From Geobacteraceae bacterium (GTDB lineage: Bacteria; Desulfobacterota; Desulfuromonadia; Geobacterales; Geobacteraceae), in assembly GCA_024281055.1 (NCBI GenBank), contig JAMXLF010000099.1, forward strand, positions 40,741 to 104,740: 64,000 bases of DNA. Direction: 5' to 3'. The translations under genes were made by a program, and so were the position numbers. Under the pieces are notes generated by a model. That model saw only the letters and a list, made by a program, of their open reading frames with translations, was not told the DNA's origin and did no database searches. Each line of letters opens with the position of its first letter. Position 1 is the first letter of the stretch. Shown one piece after another: positions 1 through 8,735 of the stretch.

Positions 1-912
1 GAATCTATCTGCCGGTTCTTCCGGCCGTGTGCTGTGCGATGCACCTTTGCAGGCAAGTCGTTCGGCAACCGCCATGAAATTGGTGACGCTGAATTTTTCA
101 TGAATATCGTTGTACGACTCAATGGGATAGATGTAGCCCGTAGGAGTGATCCTGAAGATATTCATGCCGGCTTCCCTGAAGAAATACCAGAAGTCCTGAA
201 AGAACGTTCTTGTATCGATATCACAGCCGCCGAATTCGAAGGTCGCCAGATCAACCGCCCCGGCGTCGAACATTTCCCGTGCGCCGGAAAGAACGTCCAG
301 TTCATGCCCCTCGACATCCATCTTCAGAACGTGGATGTGATCTATCCCCTTTGTGGAGCAATAGTCATCAAGCCTGACGACCCGGACCGTCTCAGACTCG
401 TCGAACTTTATGCCGAGGTGCCGCATGTCCCGGCGGGTTAAAGAGGCACAGCCGGAACCTGCGGCGTCATAATAGAGCAGCCCTTTGCCGTTATCCCTCC
501 CCAGTGCGAAATTATTGAGACTGACTCTCCCGTCGTGGGAATACGATGCTTCAAGGGAGTTGAAAGCCCGGGCAGAAGGTTCGAAACAGTGAACTGTCAG
601 CTCATCAGCCTCCATACTTTCAAGCGTAAGCTGTAGGAACTGGCCTACGTTCGAACCGACGTCGAAAATAACGTACGGTCCCCGCGCCCTTTTTTTCAGT
701 TCTCGGAAAATCGCCTTTTCGCCGCTAGTGTTAACTTCACTCGCGCCGATGCTACCGGCCCCAACCCCTTGGAGGACATGGGATATCTGTGCTATCTCCT
801 CCAGCATGTCCTGGCCAAACCTGTTGGCAGTAACAGTCATCAGGATATTCTTTATGAACTGCCTGAGAGGCGTCATTTTATGCTTGTTCAGAAACTGAAG
901 TCCATCCAGCAT
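1..912 (-). CDS. FkbM-family SAM-dependent methyltransferase (3' end outside window)
   Basis: My own translation of the minus strand from the ATG at 912 stays open for 304 codons to the window edge, so the C-terminus is missing. An AGGA ribosome site lies about 9 bases before the ATG. The Rossmann start (VIFDVGSNVGQFLQL, about residues 77-91) and the later KMDVEGHELDVLSGA block are hallmarks of FkbM methyltransferases, which O-methylate sugars or lipids with S-adenosylmethionine. The protein is probably soluble. It follows the Nudix gene by 11 bases as the most distal gene of the polysaccharide operon visible here, so a glycan methylation role is likely (inference). The acceptor cannot be read from sequence. 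Confidence 0.85.
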   Translation of the reverse strand, partial: MLDGLQFLNKHKMTPLRQFIKNILMTVTANRFGQDMLEEIAQISHVLQGVGAGSIGASEVNTSGEKAIFRELKKRARGPYVIFDVGSNVGQFLQLTLESMEADELTVHCFEPSARAFNSLEASYSHDGRVSLNNFALGRDNGKGLLYYDAAGSGCASLTRRDMRHLGIKFDESETVRVVRLDDYCSTKGIDHIHVLKMDVEGHELDVLSGAREMFDAGAVDLATFEFGGCDIDTRTFFQDFWYFFREAGMNIFRITPTGYIYPIESYNDIHEKFSVTNFMAVAERLACKGASHSTRPEEPADRF

Positions 913-923
913 CGCTCTATTTC

Positions 924-1436
924 CTACCGTTGATGGGATCCATCAATGTATTTACGGTAAATTTCATGCACGCGGATCAGGTCCTCCGGGCATCGGCCGT
1001 GCCAGTCGAGGTAACCGGCTTTCCCAGGAGAGATCCCGCGGACAGATGGATCGAATTCTCGCGAGAGAAAGCACCGGTACAAGAAGGAGATGAAGTGCCC
1101 CCGGATGCCGCGTTCCCTGTGGATCAACTCGTTGACAGCAATCGGCTCGGAGCCGAAACGGATAGCTGCGCCGATCTCCGTCTCAGCCACCTTCAGCACC
1201 CTTGCCTCCCGTGCCTCCTTGAACCGGACGATCCCCCCCGGGACGTGCCACCCGGTACCGGCATAGGGGTCGTCGCGCCATGCCAGCAAGGTACGCCCGT
1301 GCTCGTCCTTGATCAGAAGATCGACGTTGACCAGCGGAGTAGTCCGACTGACGTATTCGAACACGGCATCCGGCAGGCCGCTCGATGGATCCGGAACTGC
1401 GGCATCCAGAATCGAAACAGCTTCTTCGAGAGTCAC
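924..1436 (-). CDS. Nudix hydrolase, GDP-mannose mannosyl hydrolase-like
   Basis: 170 aa. The GTG at 1436 is preferred because it overlaps the stop of the upstream HAD gene as GTGA. A longer in-frame ATG at 1565 would lie far inside that gene and adds an unconserved Arg-rich stretch. The segment WHVPGGIVRFKEAREARVLK, followed by VAETEIGAA, resembles the altered Nudix box of GDP-mannose mannosyl hydrolases (Gmm), in which one glutamate of the usual REUXEE core is missing. Those enzymes hydrolyse GDP-mannose or GDP-glucose and can tune nucleotide-sugar supply. Position in the operon supports a nucleotide-sugar substrate; which one is unknown. Confidence 0.75.
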   Translation of the reverse strand: MTLEEAVSILDAAVPDPSSGLPDAVFEYVSRTTPLVNVDLLIKDEHGRTLLAWRDDPYAGTGWHVPGGIVRFKEAREARVLKVAETEIGAAIRFGSEPIAVNELIHRERGIRGHFISFLYRCFLSREFDPSVRGISPGKAGYLDWHGRCPEDLIRVHEIYRKYIDGSHQR

Positions 1437-2134
1437 GGGACCATCCCGAGCCGACCGGCCGGCCCGAAGGCTTGCTCCCGGAGCAGGGGAAGGAGCTCCA
1501 CGGGAGAATGAAGTAGCCAATCCACCGGGAGAAATCCGTCGTCGTCCCACTCCCCGTACCCCCAACCCGCGGCGAAAAACGGCATCCGGTTCTCCCGCGC
1601 CGCCTCCAGATCTTCCGGCTTGTCACCGACGTACGGAGTGGCGCAGGCATCGGCCTGTAGACGGGCGATCAGCCAGCCGATCATCGCTGCTTTCCCGGAG
1701 GCGGAGATCTCAGGGCTGTCTGAAGTCAGGACCATGCCGAAATACTCTTCCCATCCCAGGTGCTTAAGTATCCTGACTGCGGGAACGCGACGCTTATTCG
1801 TTGCAACCGCCATCGAGAAGCCCTCGGAGTGAAGAGTTTTCAGCAGCTCGTCGACACCTTCGTAAACCACACTCGCCCGAAACCCCTCGTTATCGTAGAC
1901 CCGCTTGAAAGCTTCGGCCAACCGTTCGACTTCGGACTCGTTCTTGAAACCCGTAATCATTGCCAGGGTTTCCTTCAGAGGAGGACCGATCAACCGCTCG
2001 TCCAGCGGTACCACGGGGGCGATATGACCCTCTTCAAGAATCTGCCGGAACGTCGAAAGAATGCTAGGAGCGGAGTCGATCAGCGTTCCGTCGAGATCGA
2101 AGAAGATGTGTCGGACACTTGGAGAACGAGTCAT
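1433..2134 (-). CDS. HAD-superfamily phosphatase (phosphoglycolate phosphatase-like)
   Basis: 233 aa, soluble. The catalytic motif DLDGTLIDS starts at about residue 13, with Asp13 as predicted nucleophile and Asp15 as acid/base. A helical cap follows (about 20-90), then motif II around VATNKR and motif IV in YVGDKPEDLEAA. This is the class IA HAD layout seen in Gph-type phosphatases. In this operon it may remove phosphate from the product of the NeuB-like synthase, much as sialic acid pathways need a 9-phosphatase; that link is inference. It starts 4 bases after the thiamine-diphosphate enzyme gene stops and overlaps the Nudix gene by 4 bases. Confidence 0.8.
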   Translation of the reverse strand: MTRSPSVRHIFFDLDGTLIDSAPSILSTFRQILEEGHIAPVVPLDERLIGPPLKETLAMITGFKNESEVERLAEAFKRVYDNEGFRASVVYEGVDELLKTLHSEGFSMAVATNKRRVPAVRILKHLGWEEYFGMVLTSDSPEISASGKAAMIGWLIARLQADACATPYVGDKPEDLEAARENRMPFFAAGWGYGEWDDDGFLPVDWLLHSPVELLPLLREQAFGPAGRLGMVP

Positions 2135-2138
2135 GAAC

Positions 2139-3959
2139 CTATCTCTTGCACAGCCGCGAGGCTTGGGTGACGGGAACCATCATCTCTCGCTCCAGCACTT
2201 CCAGCGGCAGAAGCGGGCTCATATCCTCCATCGGCATGGAGATGATTGATCCGTCAGGCTGTGGCAAGGCAGCAACCTTCGGCGAGAGAGTCTCGTTCGG
2301 CACCAGTCGCACGTCGACAACGACCGGCCGCGGCTTGGAGAGCGCTTCCCGAAGGCCAGAAGCGAGCTCGCGCGCGTCGCTGATCCGCATGAACGGAAGA
2401 TGGTACGTCCGGGCGAGCTCTTCAAGCTCAGGCAGCCAGAGCCCCGCTTCGGGACCGGTGCCGACATAGCGGCCGGAGAAGTAGTTGCGCTGCGTGTTTC
2501 GTATGGAGGCGTAGCCGGCGTTGTTCATAATGATGAGACAGATCGGTAAGTTGAACGCCTTCAACGTCGCCAGTTCCTGGAGATTGAGCTGGAGGCTTCC
2601 GTCACTCTCCACCGCCACCATCGGCTTGCATCCGTTAGCGAAGCAGGCGCCGATTGCCGCGGGGAGTCCATATCCCATGGCGCCGAGACCCGACGTCAAG
2701 AAAACGCGCTGACCGGATTTGTTCCTGAAGACGGTATAGAAGGCTTCCAAGGCGAGCCCGGAGCTGCCGGTGGCAACGACGCTATCGGTCGGAACCGCAT
2801 CCGAAATAACATCCGCAAAGTGGAAGTGGCTGGCCGGGCCTGTTTCGGGGAAAGTCATTTCGCTCCGGATTCCGTAGCGCTTCTTCCAGTCGGCACAGCG
2901 CTCCCGCCACGACGTGAAATCGATGGTGGGCAACTCGGAGAGAGAGCGGCGGAATAGCTCCAGGAACGTCTTTGCATCCGCAGTCACTCTGAGCTCGATC
3001 TCCATTGCATTCAGTTCAAGCTCGTTTCTGTCGACATCGACGACAACTTTTTTTGCGGACCGGGCAAATCCCCGCGGATTATAGGCGGTGATGATGTTGT
3101 CGAGCCGGCTCCCTATGGAGATTAGAAGATCGCAGTTCTGCACGGCAAAGTTCGGTGCGCGCAGCGCGACGACCCCCGGACGCCCCACCAGCAGCGGATG
3201 ATCGTATGGGAGGAGATCCATGGCATTCCAGGTCGTCACCACCGGGATCCCCAACGCTTCGACGAGCCCCCTGAACTCAGCGGCGGCTCCAGAGAGCCGG
3301 ATACCATGCCCGGCGAGGATCAGGGGGCGCTTGGCGCTCGAGACGAGATTCAGCAGCGTCTTCAGGTCTTTGCTCGTGGGAGAAGGCTTCGGTCCCGTCG
3401 ATTCATCGTCCCCTGCAAGCTTCTCCGGATCGATCGGCGCCCCCTGGACATCCAGCGGCACGTCGATCCATACCGGCCCTCCGCGGCCACTTTGTGCGAG
3501 ACGAACCGCTTTCTCGAGTTCCCGTCGGATATCCTCCGGCCTGGCGATCGTCACCGCATACTTGGTGATCGGCTTCACCATGCTGACAATATCGACTTCC
3601 TGAACTCCCTTCTGACGGATTGGAGCCCCGTTCAGCATGTCCTGTCTCTTCACCTGTCCCGAAATCACCAGGAGCGGAACCGACTCGATCCAGGCTCCGG
3701 CAACGCCCGTGATGGCATTCGTCGCCCCCGGACCGGTGGTTACCATTGCGACGCCGAGGCGCTCGTTGATCCGGGCATACGCCTCAGCGGAGATGGAGCA
3801 TGCTTGCTCGTGCAGGCAGGGAACCGCCTGCAAACGAGGGTGTTTTCCCACTGCATCGACAAGGTGCATAGCACCGCCACCAGGGAGAAGAAAAATATGG
3901 CCGATCCCAAGACCGGCGATGAAATCGGCAATATAATCGGAAACTCTATAGGTCTCCAT
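2139..3959 (-). CDS. Thiamine-diphosphate enzyme of the acetolactate synthase family
   Basis: 606 aa in three domains: an N-terminal pyrimidine-binding domain with the catalytic Glu at 51 (LHEQACSISAEAY), a central domain (about 195-330), and a C-terminal diphosphate-binding domain around residues 448-480 (SDGSLQLNLQELA ... IMNNAGYAS). The usual GDG start of that last motif reads SDG here. The family decarboxylates pyruvate or another 2-keto acid and transfers the acyl unit. No ilvN-type regulatory subunit and no branched-chain amino acid genes are nearby. RfbF-RfbG-RfbH homologues are, which recalls YerE of yersiniose synthesis, where such an enzyme adds a two-carbon branch to a CDP-4-keto-3,6-dideoxysugar. 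That assignment is inference; a lyase for another keto acid is an alternative. Confidence 0.8.
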   Translation of the reverse strand: METYRVSDYIADFIAGLGIGHIFLLPGGGAMHLVDAVGKHPRLQAVPCLHEQACSISAEAYARINERLGVAMVTTGPGATNAITGVAGAWIESVPLLVISGQVKRQDMLNGAPIRQKGVQEVDIVSMVKPITKYAVTIARPEDIRRELEKAVRLAQSGRGGPVWIDVPLDVQGAPIDPEKLAGDDESTGPKPSPTSKDLKTLLNLVSSAKRPLILAGHGIRLSGAAAEFRGLVEALGIPVVTTWNAMDLLPYDHPLLVGRPGVVALRAPNFAVQNCDLLISIGSRLDNIITAYNPRGFARSAKKVVVDVDRNELELNAMEIELRVTADAKTFLELFRRSLSELPTIDFTSWRERCADWKKRYGIRSEMTFPETGPASHFHFADVISDAVPTDSVVATGSSGLALEAFYTVFRNKSGQRVFLTSGLGAMGYGLPAAIGACFANGCKPMVAVESDGSLQLNLQELATLKAFNLPICLIIMNNAGYASIRNTQRNYFSGRYVGTGPEAGLWLPELEELARTYHLPFMRISDARELASGLREALSKPRPVVVDVRLVPNETLSPKVAALPQPDGSIISMPMEDMSPLLPLEVLEREMMVPVTQASRLCKR

Positions 3960-3960
3960 G

Positions 3961-5466
3961 TTACTCCATCCAATAGCTTAAGAGGGTCTTCCGGCTCCGG
4001 TTCTCCATGATCGCCGGATCGGTGTAAAACGAATCGTTGACGAAGTGAGTGCTCGAAATCTCTTCCAGCACGGCACCATTGACGGAAGAAAACGCATGTC
4101 GGACCCCCGGCGATACGGTAACTACGTCGCCCGGCCTGCAGGTGACAGGCTGTCCGTCCAACTCCAGAAGGATTTCACCGTAGAGGATGTGGAATGTCTC
4201 TTCCTTCTCCTTGTGATACTGCTCCGGATGCTTCTGCCCCGGCAGGACGATCAGGAGCTTCTTGCAATACGTCCTGTTCACCACTGTCAGCATCGTGAGG
4301 CCGGTATCGGAAAAATTATCAATACCGTAGTGGTGCGAGATCTCCAGCTCCGTCCGGCCGGGAAAGGTTATTCCGCTCTCCGACAGCAGTTTCTTGACGT
4401 TCAGAACGATCTCCAGGACCTTTTCCCGCCGGTCATGGACGATTGCGTTACCGGGTGAAACCGCTTCATCGGGTGACATATCGGCGCTCGCCGTGAACAC
4501 CGCATATTTGGACCAGTCATTGGCGGTAAACTGATTGTCGTCGGGTGGGAACGCAAAATAGACGTCCTTTGCCGAAAGCGTTTCACCGGCACTCACGGCG
4601 CGGTTGACGAAGACCCCCCGCCGAAGAGAGCGAAGACTCGCCGCTTCCGCCGGATTAGTCACAAGCTTCCGGTCATCGCTGCCGCAAAGGACATAGGTCT
4701 TCTGTGCCGCGTCCAGCCAGTTCTCGACCTGTTCCGGAGATGCGGAATACGCGTTCAGCGGATACTTCTCGGTCGGCACCCCCACGTGTTTTTCAAATAC
4801 GGCGGCACCCTTGGCAACAGCGATCTTCACGATATCGCAGTTATCGGGGTCTTCATGGGTAGAGAAGCCGATCCGCACGCCGGGATACCGTGTTCGCAGA
4901 AAGTCAAGCTGGGAGAGATTCATGTGACTGTCAGGAGTCGGATATTCACCGACGCAGTGAAGGATGGCAAACTCCTTGCTCCTGTGCACGAAGAAACTGA
5001 CTACCCGGTCGATATCCTCAAGGGCCGCTCCCGCAGTCGAAGCGATGATCGGAAGATTCGTTGCCGCGACCCTCTCGAGAAGCGGCCAGTCGGTAAACGA
5101 GCAGCTTGCGATCTTGATGACGTCGAGCCCCTGCGTTTCGATGAGATCGACGGACCGCTCGTCGAAGGGGGTCGACATCGCGAGAAAGCCGTTGTCCCGC
5201 ATCTCCCGTATGAGCCTGTCGAATTGTTCCTCAGTCAACCTCGTCTCGGAAAAACGCTTGACGTACTTGATGTCGTCGCGCCTTTTTTTCGAGGGATGGA
5301 TGAAGGTGTCGAGGTCACGGTACTGAAGCTTGAAAGCGAACCGGAACGGGAACTTGCGCGTCACCTCCCCCATCGTGCGAATGATCCGCACGCCGTGGTC
5401 GATATCTCCCATGTGATTGTTCGCCATCTCCAGCACGAAAAGCGGCTCAGGAATTGTCTTGGTCAT
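3961..5466 (-). CDS. NeuB-like (sialic/nonulosonic acid synthase family) protein with C-terminal cupin
   Basis: 501 aa from the ATG at 5466, which has AAGGA at good spacing; an ATG nine bases upstream (5475) sits directly against that site. Residues about 10-270 form the NeuB TIM barrel (ANNHMGD near the start, KIAS, and EKHVG in place of the usual EKHFT). Residues about 290-345 look like the SAF/antifreeze domain (RRGVFVNRAVSAGETL). The last 110 residues are a cupin with HPEQYHKEKEETFHILYGEI, like metal-binding sugar isomerases such as D-lyxose isomerase. NeuB enzymes condense phosphoenolpyruvate with a sugar. The cupin may isomerise or bind the substrate (inference). The gene ends 1 base before the thiamine-diphosphate enzyme gene. 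Confidence 0.82.
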   Translation of the reverse strand: MTKTIPEPLFVLEMANNHMGDIDHGVRIIRTMGEVTRKFPFRFAFKLQYRDLDTFIHPSKKRRDDIKYVKRFSETRLTEEQFDRLIREMRDNGFLAMSTPFDERSVDLIETQGLDVIKIASCSFTDWPLLERVAATNLPIIASTAGAALEDIDRVVSFFVHRSKEFAILHCVGEYPTPDSHMNLSQLDFLRTRYPGVRIGFSTHEDPDNCDIVKIAVAKGAAVFEKHVGVPTEKYPLNAYSASPEQVENWLDAAQKTYVLCGSDDRKLVTNPAEAASLRSLRRGVFVNRAVSAGETLSAKDVYFAFPPDDNQFTANDWSKYAVFTASADMSPDEAVSPGNAIVHDRREKVLEIVLNVKKLLSESGITFPGRTELEISHHYGIDNFSDTGLTMLTVVNRTYCKKLLIVLPGQKHPEQYHKEKEETFHILYGEILLELDGQPVTCRPGDVVTVSPGVRHAFSSVNGAVLEEISSTHFVNDSFYTDPAIMENRSRKTLLSYWME

Positions 5467-5518
5467 CTGTCGCATCCTTCAAAAGATGTGGTTAGCCTAC
5501 GTGAGTCCTTCTTCAGCG

Positions 5519-6877
5519 TCAAAGCCTTCTTTGCTCGCAAAAGGTTCGGATCGTGTCGACCAGGTAGGCCACCATCGACTCGGTCATCCCCGGATAAACA
5601 CCTATCCAAAAGGTGTCCCGCATGATCCTGTCGGTGACGGCAAGGTCTCCGACGACCCGAAACCCGGAACCGGCAGCGCGCATCTCGTCAAAGCAGGGAT
5701 GCTTGATGAGATTGCCGGCGAAAAGCATCCGGGTCTGAATCCCTTTCGCCTCCAGCTGACGTATGATCTCGTCCCTGCCGAATCCGACATTTTCACGCAC
5801 GGTGAGAAGGAATCCAAACCATGACGGATCGGAATCAGGCGACGGTTCCGGAAGGATGAATAACTCTTCCAGGCCGGAGAAGCCCTCTCTCAAGAGTTTC
5901 CAGTTGTGCTTCCGGCTTTGGATGAAGCCGGGGAGCTTGTCAAGCTGCGCGCATCCTATGGCCGCCTGCATTTCCGTCGCCTTCAGATTGTATCCGAAGT
6001 GGGAGTAGACGTACTTGTGATCATATCCACGGGGGAGCTCCCCGAACTGGCGGTCAAACCGGCAGCCACAGGTATTGTCACGCCCGGATGGGCACCAGCA
6101 GTCTCTTCCCCAGTCACGGAAGGATTCCACCAGACGCTGCAGCACAGGATCTGCGGTGTAGACGGCTCCACCCTCCCCCATCGTCATATGGTGTGGTGGG
6201 TAAAAGCTCGACGTGCCGAAATGACCGATCGTTCCGGTATAGCGCCATTCGCCGTCCCAGAAATAACGGGATCCGAGAGCGTCGCAGTTGTCCTCGATGA
6301 GCCAGAGGCCGTTTCGGTCGCAGAACTCCTTTACCGCTGCCAGGTCGAACGGGTTTCCCAGTGTATGCGCAAGAATAACCGCTTTGGTCAGTGGGGAGAT
6401 CGCAGACTCCAGTTGTTCAGCGGCAATGTTGTAAGAAGGAAGCGAAACATCAACGAATACCGGGACCGCACCGTACTGCACGAGTGGGGCGACTGTCGTC
6501 GGAAATCCGGCCGCGACGGTAATGACTTCATCCCCTCTCCGGATTCTCCGGTCGCCGAGAAGAGGAGATGTCAGCGCCATGAACGCCAGAAGATTCGCCG
6601 ACGATCCTGAGTTGACCACCGAGCAGAGGGCGACACCAAGAAATTCCGCCAGTTCCTTTTCAAAACGAGCTACATACCGTCCGGACGTCAGCCAGAAATC
6701 GAGGGATGCATCAATAAGTGCCACAATTTCGTTTTCGTCGAAAACGCGTCCGGCATACGGAATCCGGTCTCCAGGTTCGAACCCTTTCCGGTCCTCGTGC
6801 CTAAACCTGTAGTATTCCGTCGCAGCCCTGCTGACCGCTTCTCGCAGTTTCATGTCGACCGCTTCGCATCTCTCCAT
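5519..6877 (-). CDS. rfbH: CDP-4-dehydro-6-deoxyglucose 3-dehydratase (E1)
   Basis: 452 aa. The start is taken at 6877, where ATG shares its first base with the TGA of rfbG (TGATG); an in-frame start at 6955 would overlap rfbG by 79 bases. The fold is that of PLP-dependent DegT-type enzymes, but the usual PLP lysine is replaced by histidine (SFYPPHHMTMGEGG, His229/230), as in the E1 dehydratase. Four cysteines at about 260, 262, 270 and 272 match the E1 [2Fe-2S] ligands. E1 removes the 3-hydroxyl from CDP-4-keto-6-deoxyglucose to start 3,6-dideoxyhexose synthesis. It normally needs the E3 reductase (RfbI/AscD), which I do not see in the window. Confidence 0.93.
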   Translation of the reverse strand: MERCEAVDMKLREAVSRAATEYYRFRHEDRKGFEPGDRIPYAGRVFDENEIVALIDASLDFWLTSGRYVARFEKELAEFLGVALCSVVNSGSSANLLAFMALTSPLLGDRRIRRGDEVITVAAGFPTTVAPLVQYGAVPVFVDVSLPSYNIAAEQLESAISPLTKAVILAHTLGNPFDLAAVKEFCDRNGLWLIEDNCDALGSRYFWDGEWRYTGTIGHFGTSSFYPPHHMTMGEGGAVYTADPVLQRLVESFRDWGRDCWCPSGRDNTCGCRFDRQFGELPRGYDHKYVYSHFGYNLKATEMQAAIGCAQLDKLPGFIQSRKHNWKLLREGFSGLEELFILPEPSPDSDPSWFGFLLTVRENVGFGRDEIIRQLEAKGIQTRMLFAGNLIKHPCFDEMRAAGSGFRVVGDLAVTDRIMRDTFWIGVYPGMTESMVAYLVDTIRTFCEQRRL

Positions 6878-7980
6878 CAACTGTCCCCGTAGGCTTCGAT
6901 CTGCCTGCGACAGAAATCGAGCATGCATTTTCCGAACCGGAATTCCTTCGACCATTCTACCGTCTCAACAATGGAGCGACGGAGGTCCCAACGTGGACGC
7001 CAGCCCAGAAGCGCCCTCGCCTTCGCTGAATCCAGCCGCAAATTAGAAGCCTCGTGCAGGGAATTATCGGTCTCGACCCTGTAGGAAGCCTCTTCTCCCC
7101 AAGCGGAACAGATCTGCTGCACGACCGATTCTACAGGAAAACCATCTTCCGCCGGTGCGAAGTTCCAAGCACCGCAGTATTCGGCGCCCCCTTCGAAAAG
7201 CCATCGGGAGAGGAGGAGGTACCCAGAAAGGGAATCCAGAACGTGCTGCCACGGTCTGACCGACAAAGGATTTCTGATTACGATCTCCTTATTATGAAGC
7301 AACGCGGAGATGCAGTCGGGGACAAGCCTCGATGTTGACCAGTCTCCACCGCCGATGACATTTCCCGCCCGGGCCGAAGCGATCGCCACTCTGTGATCGC
7401 CATAGGCTTCCGGATTAAAGTAAGAGAGCCGATAAGCTGCTGTCACAAGCTCCGAACACGCCTTGCTCGCCGAATAGGGGTCGTGCCCACCCAATGCTTC
7501 GGTTTCCCGATACCCCCATACCGACTCTCGGTTCTCATAGCATTTGTCTGTAGTGACATTGACCACGGCACGAATGCCGTCGCTGCGCCGGACCGCCTCC
7601 AGGAGGTGAACAGTCCCCATCACGTTCGTCTCAAAGGTCTCCACCGGAATCCGGTACGATTCCCGCACAAGCGGCTGTGCAGCCATGTGAATTACGATTT
7701 CAGGATCGGAAGCTGCCGCCGCTTCAGCGAGACGTTCAGCATTGCGGATATCAGCAATATGAGAATCGATCAATCGGTCAATGCCGCACAGTTCGAACAG
7801 GTTCGGATCAGTTGCGGGAGGGAGAGCGTACCCGGTTACCTTTGCCCCAAGAAGATGCAGCCAGATGCAGAGCCACGATCCTTTGAAGCCGGTGTGGCCG
7901 GTGACGAAGACTCGTTTGCCGTTCCAGAAGGAGGAGTCTTCCCTCCGCGCAGGAATGCCGATTATTCCCATACCTTCCAT
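6877..7980 (-). CDS. rfbG: CDP-glucose 4,6-dehydratase
   Basis: 367 aa, an extended short-chain dehydrogenase. The NAD-binding motif GHTGFKGSW lies close to the N-terminus and the YxxxK pair is in DPYSASKAC. The [10 protein letters not shown] and [12 protein letters not shown] blocks are typical of CDP-glucose 4,6-dehydratase. It turns CDP-glucose into CDP-4-keto-6-deoxyglucose, the substrate of RfbH. The start is uncertain: ATG at 7980 follows GGGGCAGGCGAG; GTG at 8001 and ATG at 7971 are alternatives. All overlap or touch the end of rfbF, so the genes are translationally coupled. Confidence 0.93.
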   Translation of the reverse strand: MEGMGIIGIPARREDSSFWNGKRVFVTGHTGFKGSWLCIWLHLLGAKVTGYALPPATDPNLFELCGIDRLIDSHIADIRNAERLAEAAAASDPEIVIHMAAQPLVRESYRIPVETFETNVMGTVHLLEAVRRSDGIRAVVNVTTDKCYENRESVWGYRETEALGGHDPYSASKACSELVTAAYRLSYFNPEAYGDHRVAIASARAGNVIGGGDWSTSRLVPDCISALLHNKEIVIRNPLSVRPWQHVLDSLSGYLLLSRWLFEGGAEYCGAWNFAPAEDGFPVESVVQQICSAWGEEASYRVETDNSLHEASNLRLDSAKARALLGWRPRWDLRRSIVETVEWSKEFRFGKCMLDFCRRQIEAYGDS

Positions 7981-8735
7981 CTCGCCTGCCCCGAATGCCA
8001 CTGCTCTTCAAGCTCTGTCTTGTCGCGCATCGTATCCATCGGCTTCCAGAATCCCTGATGACGGAAAGCAGCAAGGTTTCCCTCTGTCGTCAGGCGTGTA
8101 AGGGCTCCCCCCTCCCAAGCTTCTCCGTCGCCCATAATATAGTCGAGCGCCCGGGGCTCGACGACAAAGAAGCCGCCGTTGATCCATGCTCGATCTCCCA
8201 ACGGCTTTTCGTCAAAGGAAAGGACCTGCTCTGAACCGTCGAGGCAGAGGGCTCCAAATCTTCCCGGCGGCTGTACAGCCGTAACCGTGACCAGCTTTCC
8301 ATGACGCTTGTGAAACGTCAGCAGGTCCGATATCGCAATGTCCCCCACGCCGTCACCGTACGTCAGCATGAAGGTTTCGTTTCCTATGTACTTGCGGATT
8401 CTGCTGACCCTCCCCCCCGTGGCGGTAGTGAGCCCCGTATCGACCAAAGTCACCTTCCACGACTCCGCTTTCGAATCGTGAATCTCGACGGAATTTTTCT
8501 TGAGGTCAATGGTGACGTCAGAGTTGTGGAGGAAGTAGTTCGCGAAATACTCTTTGATCAGGTATCCCTTATAACCGAGACAGACGATGAAGTCATTGAA
8601 CCCGTAATGCGAGTAGATCTTCATGATGTGCCAGATGATCGGATGCTCCCCGATTTCGATCATCGGCTTCGGCTTGAGATGGGACTCCTCGCTGATCCTC
8701 GTACCCAAACCGCCGGCAAGAATGACAACTTTCAT
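7962..8735 (-). CDS. rfbF: Glucose-1-phosphate cytidylyltransferase
   Basis: 257 aa, the normal family length. The nucleotidyltransferase signature [13 protein letters not shown] is at residues 6-18, followed by KPKPMIEIG and the metal-binding YGDGVGD. It makes CDP-glucose from CTP and glucose-1-phosphate, the first step of the CDP-sugar branch. It starts with ATGA overlap onto the stop of the ABC ATPase gene. The downstream order F-G-H is the classic one for 3,6-dideoxyhexose clusters. Confidence 0.95.
   Translation of the reverse strand: MKVVILAGGLGTRISEESHLKPKPMIEIGEHPIIWHIMKIYSHYGFNDFIVCLGYKGYLIKEYFANYFLHNSDVTIDLKKNSVEIHDSKAESWKVTLVDTGLTTATGGRVSRIRKYIGNETFMLTYGDGVGDIAISDLLTFHKRHGKLVTVTAVQPPGRFGALCLDGSEQVLSFDEKPLGDRAWINGGFFVVEPRALDYIMGDGEAWEGGALTRLTTEGNLAAFRHQGFWKPMDTMRDKTELEEQWHSGQARWKVWE

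Noticed and set aside
34..441. 135-codon plus-strand open frame at the left edge
   Set aside because: It is antisense to the FkbM methyltransferase, whose conserved motifs are on the minus strand.
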